A stretch of 6,903 nt of DNA from CAKRHR01 sp964423195 (GCA_964423195.1 CAYRDY010000103.1:1-6903), one strand, 5' to 3'. Shown: positions 1-6,733, counted from the stretch's first letter. Made by a program: numbers and translations. The notes: generated from the sequence alone by a model not told the origin.

Positions 1-191
1 AAGAGAAAACCGATTTATCGGTTCCGGAAGAATTGAAAAATATGGATGATGCCATTACAGGATGGGAATCGGCAAGCAGATATGGGGATTCTTACATATC
101 TGCCGTCTCCGATATAAAAAAAGGCATTCAATTATACTTTGAACTGCGCAGGGCAGTCGAAGAATATGAAGCAAATTCTCGTGAATCGTGA
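1..191 (+). CDS. C-terminal end of a small helical protein, HEPN-like (partial, 5' end outside window)
   Basis: An open frame enters from the left edge (first full codon at base 3) and ends at a TGA at 189-191, giving the last 62 residues of a protein. The piece is charged and helical, contains a W-E-x-x-x-R-Y element, and ends in a long predicted helix with a K-K-G-I-x-L-Y-F-E-L core. This resembles the C-terminal helices of HEPN-domain proteins, where a conserved R-Y precedes the last helix, but the diagnostic part of the domain is outside the window. It lies 75 nt upstream of the DUF262 gene on the same strand and may be co-transcribed with it. The reading frame is plausible from composition and the stop placement. 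The family assignment is tentative. Confidence 0.5.
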   Translation, partial: EKTDLSVPEELKNMDDAITGWESASRYGDSYISAVSDIKKGIQLYFELRRAVEEYEANSRES

Positions 192-253
192 ACATCCGAA
201 CACATAGCAATTTTAATCTGTTAAACCGCGGGGTTCGATTCAGGGATCAAAGC

Positions 254-260
254 AGGAGGA
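254..260 (+). promoter_or_regulatory. Ribosome binding site of the DUF262 gene
   Basis: AGGAGGA lies six bases before the ATG at 267. It is a near-perfect Shine-Dalgarno sequence and fixes this start codon. No convincing promoter is visible in the 75-nt gap upstream, so transcription may come from the preceding gene. Confidence 0.8.
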
Positions 261-266
261 ATACAA

Positions 267-2066
267 ATGGCTCAATTTGATGTTTACAGCACATCAGTAG
301 AGAATATCATAAGCTGGATCAAATCTGGTGATATAGCGATTCCGGAGATCCAAAGACCTTTTGTATGGGATGCTGCCAAAGTTCGTGACTTGATGGATTC
401 TCTCTATAAAGGCTTTCCAGTGGGTTATATCATTGTCTGGAAGAATCCTGACGTACGTTTGAAAGACGGTACACTTTCCACGGGAAAGAAAATTCTGATT
501 GATGGGCAACAGCGAATCACGGCGCTTCAGGCAGCAGTGGCCGGGCAGTTGGTCGTGGATTCTAATTACAAAAAGAAACCGATCCGAATTGCTTTCAATC
601 CTATCGACGAAATCTTTGAGGTCTGCAATCCGGCAATCGAAAAGGATGTGAAATGGATACCTGACATAGCCAAGGTATTTGACGTCAGCTTCAATCAATA
701 TTTATTTGTGGGAAAGTATTGCCAGGCAAACAGTATGATTGGCAAGGAGTCTGAGATTAACAACACTCTGATGAAATTGATTTCCATCAAGGCGATCAGC
801 CTCGGAGTGACCGAGCTTTCCCAACAGTTGAGTATTGATGATGTTACGGAGATATTTATCCGCATCAATTCTCAGGGTGTAGTGTTGTCACAGGCGGATT
901 TCGCAATGTCCAAGATCTCTTCTGATGACCGCTATGGCGGCAATGAAACCCGGAAAATGATTGATTACTTCTGCCACTTCATGCAGAGACCTTCGGACTA
1001 TGAAACCATTGTAGCCAATGACACCGAGTTTGCCCAAACGGATGCCTTGCAGAAGATCAAATGGATTACCAAAGAACAGGAAGATATTTACGTTCCCAAT
1101 TATGCTGATGTACTTCGCGTTTCCTTTACACACATATTCCACAGAGGCAAGATCGCTGATTTGGTCAGCTTGCTATCAGGTCGCGATTTTAAAACGAGGG
1201 ATAACATTGAAGCTATAGCCGAGGATTCTTTCAATAAACTGCGAAAAGGTGTCGAGGCCTTTGTGAATGAGATCAACTTTAAACGTTATCTAATGATTAT
1301 CGAATCCGCCGGCATCGTGGATTCTTCACTTGTGCGATCCAAAAATGTTCTGAATTTTGGTTATATTCTTTATCTATCGCTGAAAGATCGCGGTTTAAAT
1401 GCTAATAAAATCGAAAGTATTGTTCGTCGGTGGATTGTTCTGTCTATGTTGACTGGACGTTATTCCGGTTCTCCAGAATCTGTAATTGACTACGACATCA
1501 AACGTTTTACTGAACAAGATCCGGAAGAGTTTCTGAAGAACACGGAGGCTGGTGAGCTTTCCGATGCTTTCTGGAATACTGTGTTGGTCACACGCCTTGA
1601 CACTTCGGTTTCCAGCAGTCCGTACTTTCTCGTATTTCTGATGGCCCAGGTGAAAAAGGGAGCCAGGGGCTTCTTATCAAAACAGATTACGGTTCAGTCC
1701 CTGATTGAACAGCGGGGAGACATTCACCATATCTTTCCAAAGAAATATCTCCAGAAGAATGGCGTTGAAAACCGAAAGGATTATAATCAGATCGCTAATT
1801 ATGCCTACACGCAATCTGAGATTAACATCAAAATCAAGGATCATGCGCCTTATGATTACATGGCCAATATGAGGCAACAAATCGCTGGTGTGGAAAATTA
1901 CTACGGCGGCATTACAGATGTGGATGACTTGCAAGCCAACTTGACAGAAAACTGCATCCCGGATGGCTTTATGGAGATGGATGTCTCTGATTATAAAGTG
2001 TTTTTGTATCAGCGCAGAAAACTGATGGCTCAATACATACGGGAATATTATGAAGGATTGGAATAA
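267..2066 (+). CDS. DUF262 protein with C-terminal HNH/DUF1524-type nuclease motif (GmrSD/SspE-like, putative type IV restriction)
   Basis: This 599-residue protein has the hallmarks of DUF262. IPEIQRPFVW is at residues 25-34, DGQQR at 79-83 (the ParB/Srx-fold nucleotide-binding signature of GmrS and SspE), and a FIRINSQG...LSQAD block at 197-211. The C-terminal part has GDIHHIFP at 484-491, with His487/His488 as candidate metal/catalytic residues. An N-x-x-x-N...N-I-K-I...P-Y-D-Y block at 507-531 follows, completing the HNH-like DUF1524-type fold. Family members cut modified DNA (GmrSD: glucosylated hydroxymethylcytosine; SspE: phosphorothioate systems) or otherwise block phage, and single-chain fusions like this one are common. 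The sensed modification cannot be read from sequence. The length is normal and no frameshift is seen. The gene is less GC-rich (25/60 in one hand-counted line) than the metabolic genes on the right, consistent with an accessory gene. The DUF262 assignment is firm; the defence role is inferred. Confidence 0.88.
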   Translation: MAQFDVYSTSVENIISWIKSGDIAIPEIQRPFVWDAAKVRDLMDSLYKGFPVGYIIVWKNPDVRLKDGTLSTGKKILIDGQQRITALQAAVAGQLVVDSNYKKKPIRIAFNPIDEIFEVCNPAIEKDVKWIPDIAKVFDVSFNQYLFVGKYCQANSMIGKESEINNTLMKLISIKAISLGVTELSQQLSIDDVTEIFIRINSQGVVLSQADFAMSKISSDDRYGGNETRKMIDYFCHFMQRPSDYETIVANDTEFAQTDALQKIKWITKEQEDIYVPNYADVLRVSFTHIFHRGKIADLVSLLSGRDFKTRDNIEAIAEDSFNKLRKGVEAFVNEINFKRYLMIIESAGIVDSSLVRSKNVLNFGYILYLSLKDRGLNANKIESIVRRWIVLSMLTGRYSGSPESVIDYDIKRFTEQDPEEFLKNTEAGELSDAFWNTVLVTRLDTSVSSSPYFLVFLMAQVKKGARGFLSKQITVQSLIEQRGDIHHIFPKKYLQKNGVENRKDYNQIANYAYTQSEINIKIKDHAPYDYMANMRQQIAGVENYYGGITDVDDLQANLTENCIPDGFMEMDVSDYKVFLYQRRKLMAQYIREYYEGLE

Positions 2067-2095
2067 GAGTGTAAACTGTGATTGTCAACCCCACG

Positions 2096-2133
2096 AAACG
2101 CGGCAGCCCAGACAAATCTGAGCTGCCGCGTTT
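2096..2133. terminator. Strong hairpin between convergent genes, probable bidirectional rho-independent terminator
   Basis: AAACGCGGCAGC (2096-2107) pairs perfectly with GCTGCCGCGTTT (2122-2133), a 12-bp GC-rich stem. An inner CAGA/TCTG pairing (2109-2112 with 2117-2120) lies across one mismatch. On the + strand the stem is followed by a T-rich run up to about 2151, so it should end DUF262 transcription. Read on the - strand, the same run forms an A-tract before the stem with only a short T-stretch after it, so it may also end the transporter operon. The hairpin begins 30 nt after the DUF262 stop and ends 17 nt before the transporter stop. Confidence 0.8.
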
Positions 2134-2149
2134 GATCTCTTTCTATTTT

Positions 2150-3433
2150 TTAGCCCTCGTCCTTGACAAATCTGAAGGTGATCGCCCCCGCGATAAACAG
2201 GACAATGATGCTGGCGACACCGTAATTGGCCTTGCCGGTGGCAAGCGAGATGGAGCCGAACAGTATCGGTCCCAGAACGGCGGCAAACTTGCCGAGAATA
2301 TTGTAAAAGCCGAAGAACTCATTGGCTTTGTCCTTCGGGATAATCTTGCCGAAGTAAGAACGGCTCAGCGCCTGAATGCCGCCCTGCGCGGTGCCGACGA
2401 GCATGGCCAGCACCCAGAACATGATGGTCAGCGTCTTTATGTCTTTATCCGGCGACATGAAAAATGCCACGATGCAGATCACACAGTAGGTCAGTATGCC
2501 GAAATACAGCGGCTTTCTGGTGCCGAATCTGTCCGCCAGCTTCCCGTAAATGATGGCAAACGGGAACGCCACGAACTGTGTCACCAGAAGCACCAAAAGC
2601 AGCATGATACTGCTGATGCCGATGGTGCTGCCGTAGGAGGTCGCCATCTTAATGATGGTATCCACGCCGTCAATATAGAAAAAGTATGCCAGCAGGAAAA
2701 TAAAAATATTTTTATGATGCTTGATCTCCTTGAGCGTCTCCCAGATGCGGGCAAAACTTCTGCGGATGTAGTGCGGCTCAGGATCAATCCCATATTTCTG
2801 GTGGACATTTTTGATGATCGGGATACTAAAGACCAGCCACCACAAAAAAGTGATAAAGAATGAAATCTTATAGGCCGTATTCACGGAGAGCGGCACAATA
2901 TTCATCGTCGCCAGCAGCACAATCACCATGCAGATGATAAACGGTATCGTACTGCCGATATAGCCGAGCGCGTACCCCAGGCTGGAAACCCTGTCCATGT
3001 CTTTGTCCTCGCTCACATCGACCAGAAACGCGTCATAGAAGATATTGCTCCCCGCGAAGCCGATCGCCGAGATCACATAGACGACCAACAATCCCAGCCA
3101 CCAGCGGCTTGGCACAAAGGCTAGCGCCAGCGTCGAGATCAGTCCCATCCACAGGAAGAAATTAAAATACATCTTCTTCTTGCCCTTATAGTCCGCCAAC
3201 GTCCCAAGGATCGGCGACAGAATGACCAAGATGATGGTCGAAAACGAGTTGCCGAACCCCCAGTAGGCATTGGCCGTCACCGCCGGATCCGCCACTTTCC
3301 CCGCCAGGGCCGTCTTGGCGGAATCCATGAAATAAAGACTCATGATCGTCGATGTCACGATCATCGTGTAAGCTGAATTGGCCCAGTCGTACAAAATCCA
3401 GCTCTTCTCTTTCTTAGAAATATTCTTTAGCAT
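2150..3433 (-). CDS. UMF1-family MFS transporter (Atg22-like)
   Basis: This 427-residue membrane protein has about twelve hydrophobic segments (roughly residues 15-35, 60-80, 90-108, 111-129, 155-175, 188-207, 242-258, 272-293, 305-326, 335-352, 372-395 and 402-421). Family signatures are YDWANSAY at 15-22, an MFS motif-A loop GTLADYKGKKK at 77-87 and its second-half copy GKLADRFGTRK at 297-307. A QGG-x-QALSRS block at 350-358 followed by EFFGFY at 372-377 is typical of UMF1 (unknown major facilitator 1), the bacterial relatives of yeast Atg22. Substrates of bacterial UMF1 proteins are mostly unknown; Atg22 exports amino acids from the vacuole. A GGGGAGG ribosome binding site (3442-3448) lies eight bases before the ATG. 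It is the last gene of the - strand unit, 106 nt after a phosphodiesterase gene whose substrate or product it might carry (inference). The 106-nt gap shows no clear terminator or promoter. Confidence 0.88.
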   Translation of the reverse strand: MLKNISKKEKSWILYDWANSAYTMIVTSTIMSLYFMDSAKTALAGKVADPAVTANAYWGFGNSFSTIILVILSPILGTLADYKGKKKMYFNFFLWMGLISTLALAFVPSRWWLGLLVVYVISAIGFAGSNIFYDAFLVDVSEDKDMDRVSSLGYALGYIGSTIPFIICMVIVLLATMNIVPLSVNTAYKISFFITFLWWLVFSIPIIKNVHQKYGIDPEPHYIRRSFARIWETLKEIKHHKNIFIFLLAYFFYIDGVDTIIKMATSYGSTIGISSIMLLLVLLVTQFVAFPFAIIYGKLADRFGTRKPLYFGILTYCVICIVAFFMSPDKDIKTLTIMFWVLAMLVGTAQGGIQALSRSYFGKIIPKDKANEFFGFYNILGKFAAVLGPILFGSISLATGKANYGVASIIVLFIAGAITFRFVKDEG

Positions 3434-3539
3434 AGGCTAAACCTCCCCGAATTTTCATTTTCTACATTTTTTAATCAACCTTGTTGCCATGCCGTCGCAG
3501 GTGACACAAATGATGATGAAAACGCTATTTCAACCTTTC

Positions 3540-4847
3540 TCATGTACAATCTCGCAAAAACGCCTCGATCACCTGCCCGTCAACCTCGCCGAGATCCACG
3601 TCGAGCAATCTTGCAAGCGTCGCGCCCTCATCGGCCAAGTTCATTGTCGGGATCGCGACATCCCTGTTAAAATCCGGCCCCTTCGCCATGAACAGCGTCC
3701 CATATCCGGGCAGGCGCGGGTCATAGCCGTGTACCGCCATCATGCGTCCGACCGGCGAATCGCCCTCATTCACCATCACATTCTCACTGAAACGCCGCCA
3801 TTCATCGAGAAAATAAAAGCCTTCCGCCGCCTCAATCATCAGCGCGCAGCGCGGGTCAGCCCCCATCGCCGCCGCCTCGGCGCCGGTGTAGACCGCCGCG
3901 ATGCCGTTCGCCTCATCCTTCTTCAACTCATTGAAGAGATCATACAGCTCGCCCTGCAGATAGCCGTAACCCCTGCGCAGATAGATATAGGCGCTGCCGT
4001 CACAATTTTTGCTGATCGCCCGCCAGTCCCTGACATGTCGGCCCTCCGTCTCCAGATACCCTTTCTCCCTCAGGAAATGGTTGAGATAGACGATCTTGTG
4101 CACATCCCTCTGATAATGGTCGCCGAGCAGCACAATATCCGTCTCCTCGGCCAGCCCCATTTTCTTCAACAAAAGCTGCAGCTCACCCAGACGCTTGTCA
4201 TGGCGGTCGAGCGCCGCGAACGCCTGCGGCGATCTCACCCCGTAGAGATGGCGGGTCGTATCCACATCCGTCCAATGAACCAGCGTCAGATCCGGCTTGT
4301 AATGACTGATCGTATACAGCAGCGACGACTGCACAAAATTGTCCAGCGCCGGCTGCGACTTGCCGTCCATCAGATGGCCGAACATCAGATACATTTTGAG
4401 CTGATAGGGAATCGTGCCGTTGCGCATGGAAGTCAGAATCTGATTGGTCCACGGCCGGTTGGCAAATATTTCCGGCATATTGTACTGAATCTTCGACCGC
4501 GCCGTCACCGGCCACAGAAGCGCCGCCACTTTCATGTGATGCTTTTTTATGGCCTCGTCATAGAGCGTCGTGCCGCGGATATACTTGCGCTGCCAGAACC
4601 AGTCCGGCTGCGACGTATTCGGCATCACCAGCGTATTGTTGATGACCCCGTGCTTATTCGGCATACGCCCGGTCACGATCGTGACATGCGCCGGATAGGT
4701 GATGCTCGGATAGACGCTTTTCACATCCGTACACAGGCAAGCCCCGTCAAGAAACTCTGCAAAATTCGGCCGCGTTTTGAGATACTCAAAATCGGCGCTG
4801 CCGACGGCATCCAGAGAAATCACGATCAGTCTTTTTTTCTTTCTCAT
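3540..4847 (-). CDS. Alkaline phosphatase superfamily nucleotide pyrophosphatase/phosphodiesterase-like hydrolase
   Basis: This 435-residue cytosolic enzyme resembles type I phosphodiesterases/nucleotide pyrophosphatases (NPP). All seven expected two-metal and nucleophile positions can be placed: Asp13 (ISLDAVG), Thr50 as nucleophile (YPSITYPAH, matching the NPP FPT-K-T-FPNH box), Asp196 and His200 (TDVDTTRHLYG), Asp243 and His244 (LLGDHYQ), and His373 (HGYDP, followed by a G-x-LFMAKGPDF strand). An active zinc-dependent phosphodiesterase or phosphatase is therefore expected; the substrate is unknown. The residue after His244 is Tyr where most relatives have Gly. There is no signal peptide, unlike many secreted NPPs. 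Its ATG shares a base with the stop of the upstream histidine phosphatase (TAATG), and a GGAGGGG site sits just before it, so translation is probably coupled. A longer + strand frame overlapping it is an antisense shadow. Confidence 0.88.
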   Translation of the reverse strand: MRKKKRLIVISLDAVGSADFEYLKTRPNFAEFLDGACLCTDVKSVYPSITYPAHVTIVTGRMPNKHGVINNTLVMPNTSQPDWFWQRKYIRGTTLYDEAIKKHHMKVAALLWPVTARSKIQYNMPEIFANRPWTNQILTSMRNGTIPYQLKMYLMFGHLMDGKSQPALDNFVQSSLLYTISHYKPDLTLVHWTDVDTTRHLYGVRSPQAFAALDRHDKRLGELQLLLKKMGLAEETDIVLLGDHYQRDVHKIVYLNHFLREKGYLETEGRHVRDWRAISKNCDGSAYIYLRRGYGYLQGELYDLFNELKKDEANGIAAVYTGAEAAAMGADPRCALMIEAAEGFYFLDEWRRFSENVMVNEGDSPVGRMMAVHGYDPRLPGYGTLFMAKGPDFNRDVAIPTMNLADEGATLARLLDVDLGEVDGQVIEAFLRDCT

Positions 4848-5449
4848 TATACCCCTCCCTCATCAATCACTTCAACACGCTCCCCATCCAGGGAGACGAT
4901 CATCGCCGCACAGTTTTTCTGCAGGCCGCCGTACCAGAAATCTTTCATCTCAAGTCCTCTGAGATGCTTCATCATCGCCTTGTTGGATGTCCCGTGAGCC
5001 ACGATCATGATGCGCTCGCTCGCGCCATGCCGGCCGCGAATATCATCGATAAACGATGCCGCCCGCGCACAGACCTCCGCCATGGATTCACCGCCCTGCG
5101 GCCGCTCAAAGGCCTCCGGATGGGAAAAGAAGACACTGTACCGAGGGTCGATGCCCTCGCTGTGAATATAGTGAAAACTTTTGCCCTCAAGGACACCGAA
5201 GTCCATCTCTCGGATACGGTCGTCACAGACAATCTCAAGCGCCCTGTCGCCCCGCAGAATGCAGGCTGTCTCATAGGCCCGCATCAGCGGACTGGAATAT
5301 ATCGCGTCAAACCGAATATCACTGATATCCTCCGCCACTTTCCGGGCAAGCGCGCGCCCCTCGTCCGTCAGCTCAATATCCGCGCTGCCCTGTATCTTGT
5401 GTTCCTTGTTCCAGACCGTCTGCCCATGCCTGAAAATATAAAGTTCCAT
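4847..5449 (-). CDS. Histidine phosphatase family protein (phosphoglycerate mutase-like)
   Basis: This 200-residue protein has the complete histidine phosphatase active site. RHGQT at residues 7-11 gives the phospho-acceptor His8 with Arg7. SSPLMRA at 52-58 gives Arg57, E-M-D-F-G...EG at 81-89 gives the acid/base Glu81, and VAHG at 150-153 gives the second catalytic His152. The length and the EG block fit the broad-specificity phosphatase branch (PhoE/CobC-like) rather than glycolytic mutase, but the substrate cannot be read. The AGAGG ribosome binding site lies eight bases before the ATG, immediately after the stop codon of the upstream HEPN gene (12-nt gap). The 3' end overlaps the phosphodiesterase start by one base, so the two enzymes are probably made together and may act in sequence on one phosphorylated compound. 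Confidence 0.9.
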   Translation of the reverse strand: MELYIFRHGQTVWNKEHKIQGSADIELTDEGRALARKVAEDISDIRFDAIYSSPLMRAYETACILRGDRALEIVCDDRIREMDFGVLEGKSFHYIHSEGIDPRYSVFFSHPEAFERPQGGESMAEVCARAASFIDDIRGRHGASERIMIVAHGTSNKAMMKHLRGLEMKDFWYGGLQKNCAAMIVSLDGERVEVIDEGGV

Positions 5450-5461
5450 ATAGAATGCCTC

Positions 5462-5869
5462 TTACTCTTTTTGCGACAATAACATATTTACATATTCCCT
5501 TATTCCCGTCAGGAAAAATTCAGCCCCCTGTAATTGTTCTTGAACATCTTCCTTTGATAAAACAAAATAATCATCATAATCTGCATCACTTCGTATTTCA
5601 AATGCCTCAGTCAAAATTCTGGAATATTCCTTGCCAAAAATTCCAGATTTTACATACATTTTTTGAAAATATGCCATTACCCCGGAATGTTTCGAAAAAT
5701 CAATACCTTCCAGTGCCAATAAACTCCTAATGCAGTGAAAAATCGCATAATATGATCGATTAACAGCTCCGCAATAATCTCCATTTTGTATCAAAATTTT
5801 TGCGGAGTTCAAACAATCTTCTGCTTTCTTTAAACGATAATAACATAAATCCTTTTTTCGGTCATCCAT
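5462..5869 (-). CDS. HEPN domain protein of the UPF0332 type (partner of an MNT nucleotidyltransferase)
   Basis: This 135-residue all-helical protein has the family pattern: AxxCLNSAKILIQNGDY near residues 16-32, the conserved N-R-S-Y-Y-A-I-F-H helix at 37-45, a KHSGV turn at 60-64, and R-S-D-A-D-Y at 93-98 before a final helix. HEPN proteins are minimal RNases or RNA-binding partners in toxin-antitoxin and defence modules, typically paired with MNT nucleotidyltransferases as here. The RNase motif R-x4-6-H is not intact: Arg93 is followed by Asp97-Tyr98 rather than His, as in UPF0332 members, so RNase activity is uncertain. The start overlaps the MNT stop (ATGGATGA, 8 nt), and a GGGAGGGAG site lies nine bases before it inside the MNT gene. 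The gene is AT-rich: hand-counted 60-base lines give 30-37% GC, well below its downstream neighbour. Confidence 0.85.
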   Translation of the reverse strand: MDDRKKDLCYYRLKKAEDCLNSAKILIQNGDYCGAVNRSYYAIFHCIRSLLALEGIDFSKHSGVMAYFQKMYVKSGIFGKEYSRILTEAFEIRSDADYDDYFVLSKEDVQEQLQGAEFFLTGIREYVNMLLSQKE

Positions 5870-6203
5870 AAATTGTTACTCCCTCCCGCGCAATATTTTT
5901 ATAAAATGGCAAAATCTCAACGTTATCCTCATAATATTTTCGATTTCTCAAAAGAATTGATAAAAACACCTCATATTCAAGAGATATATCACTTGCCATC
6001 TCCGCTGTTATACTGCGCAAGGCCCTTATTTCTTCAGTATTACAATCAAGGACAATCATAATATCTATATCTGATTCATCAACATTATCCCCACGGGCAT
6101 ATGAGCCAAATAAAATAATTTTTTTTAACTTACTGCCATAAAGCTGCTCGGAAGCGCTTTTTACTTTGCTGAGAACCACTTGCAATTTCGCATTTGAACA
6201 CAT
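5862..6203 (-). CDS. MNT-type minimal nucleotidyltransferase (MntA-like, putative antitoxin of the HEPN partner)
   Basis: This 113-residue protein carries the exact polymerase-beta-type nucleotidyltransferase signature GS-x10-DxD: Gly33-Ser34 in LFGSYARGD, then Asp45 and Asp47 in SDIDIMI. A third carboxylate is likely Glu76 or Glu78 in the following strand (LEYEVF). At this size it is a minimal nucleotidyltransferase. In the characterised MntA-HepT pair the MNT protein neutralises the HEPN toxin by transferring AMP to a tyrosine near its active site, and the same is inferred here. The start is supported by a GAGGGGGG ribosome binding site at 6213-6220, nine bases from the ATG. It lies 49 nt after the flavin reductase gene, with no convincing terminator between them, and overlaps the HEPN gene by 8 nt. 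It is AT-rich like its partner. Confidence 0.88.
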   Translation of the reverse strand: MCSNAKLQVVLSKVKSASEQLYGSKLKKIILFGSYARGDNVDESDIDIMIVLDCNTEEIRALRSITAEMASDISLEYEVFLSILLRNRKYYEDNVEILPFYKNIAREGVTIYG

Positions 6204-6219
6204 CTCAATGTTCCCCCCT

Positions 6220-6256
6220 CTGACAGTACCCCTCTGCTTTTATTTTCCCCTGTCAG
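6220..6256. repeat. 7-bp inverted repeat upstream of the MNT gene, possible operator
   Basis: CTGACAG (6220-6226) and its reverse complement CTGTCAG (6250-6256) flank a 23-base spacer between the flavin reductase stop and the MNT ribosome binding site. One arm overlaps the reductase stop codon and the other abuts the MNT Shine-Dalgarno. Toxin-antitoxin operons are often autoregulated at such sites, but seven-base arms with a long spacer could be chance. Confidence 0.3.
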
Positions 6257-6726
6257 CGGATGATATCTATCACTTCCCCGATATACATGGTGTGGGGCTC
6301 CTCAGACGCATAATAATCCGCAACCACATCCCGCGGCATAGCGGCAGTGTCCAGATCCTGCCTGTAAATCTTTTTACAGAGGAGTGTCACTTCCGCCTCC
6401 TGAAATGTGACAGCGCTATCCAACGGCTTCGGCGTGAGGCCCGCCCGCGCCACCTTATCGCAGTCCCTTCCAGAGAGGGTTCCGAGCAGCCCCATCGCAC
6501 GGCGGTATTCCTTCGGATAAAAACTGACCGTGAAATATTCGCTCGCGTCCATCAATTCATGCGTGTAACGGACAGGTTTGACATAGACCGTCGCCACGGG
6601 CTTGCCCCATAAAGTGCCAAGCCCGCCCCCGCCGATCGTCATCGTATTGTAACGCTGGGGCGTACCGGCCGTGAGCAGCGCCCAATCCTTTTCAAAAATT
6701 TGAAATGCATTCACATTAAAGTCCAT
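6253..6726 (-). CDS. Flavin reductase family protein (FMN-binding split-barrel)
   Basis: This 157-residue protein has a flavin reductase-like split-barrel pattern. YNTMTIGGGGLGTLWGKP at residues 26-43 is followed by a hydrophobic strand, K-P-V-R-Y-T at 50-55 and F-T-V-S-F at 65-69, the usual flavin-contact region. HTMYIGEV at 145-152 forms the closing strand. Clostridial relatives bind FMN and reduce flavins with NAD(P)H or act as small flavoproteins in redox metabolism; the exact partner is unknown. I chose the ATG at 6724-6726 because the AAGGGAG site lies eight bases before it; an in-frame GTG directly upstream (6727-6729) would leave only five. It is the first gene after the only clear promoter on the - strand. 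Its GC content is high (41/60 in one hand-counted line), in sharp contrast to the AT-rich genes just downstream. Confidence 0.85.
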   Translation of the reverse strand: MDFNVNAFQIFEKDWALLTAGTPQRYNTMTIGGGGLGTLWGKPVATVYVKPVRYTHELMDASEYFTVSFYPKEYRRAMGLLGTLSGRDCDKVARAGLTPKPLDSAVTFQEAEVTLLCKKIYRQDLDTAAMPRDVVADYYASEEPHTMYIGEVIDIIR

Positions 6727-6733
6727 CACAAAA

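Noticed and set aside
228..246. GGTTCGATTC, like the T-loop end of a tRNA or an integrase attachment site
   Set aside because: The flanking bases cannot form the five-base T-stem, no acceptor stem, anticodon arm or CCA is present, and no matching copy was seen elsewhere in the window.
2078..2863. A 261-codon + strand frame opposite the transporter
   Set aside because: It starts inside the terminator region without a ribosome binding site, and its translation is a low-complexity charged sequence. The - strand transporter explains this DNA.
3434..3539. Possible separate promoter or terminator in the 106-nt gap before the transporter gene
   Set aside because: Only a 4-bp CAAC/GTTG stem and weak -10/-35 look-alikes are present; none has acceptable boxes with correct spacing.
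4825..4840. Run of seven A (on the - strand) in codons 3-6 of the phosphodiesterase, possible slippage or phase-variation site
   Set aside because: It encodes an ordinary Lys-rich N-terminus, the frame is intact, and seven bases is short for phase variation.
3489..4997. A 502-codon open frame on the + strand, longer than the gene opposite it
   Set aside because: It is antisense to the phosphodiesterase and the end of the histidine phosphatase, which have full catalytic motifs and good ribosome binding sites. Its product is Arg/His-rich with no recognisable domain, typical of a shadow frame in GC-rich DNA.
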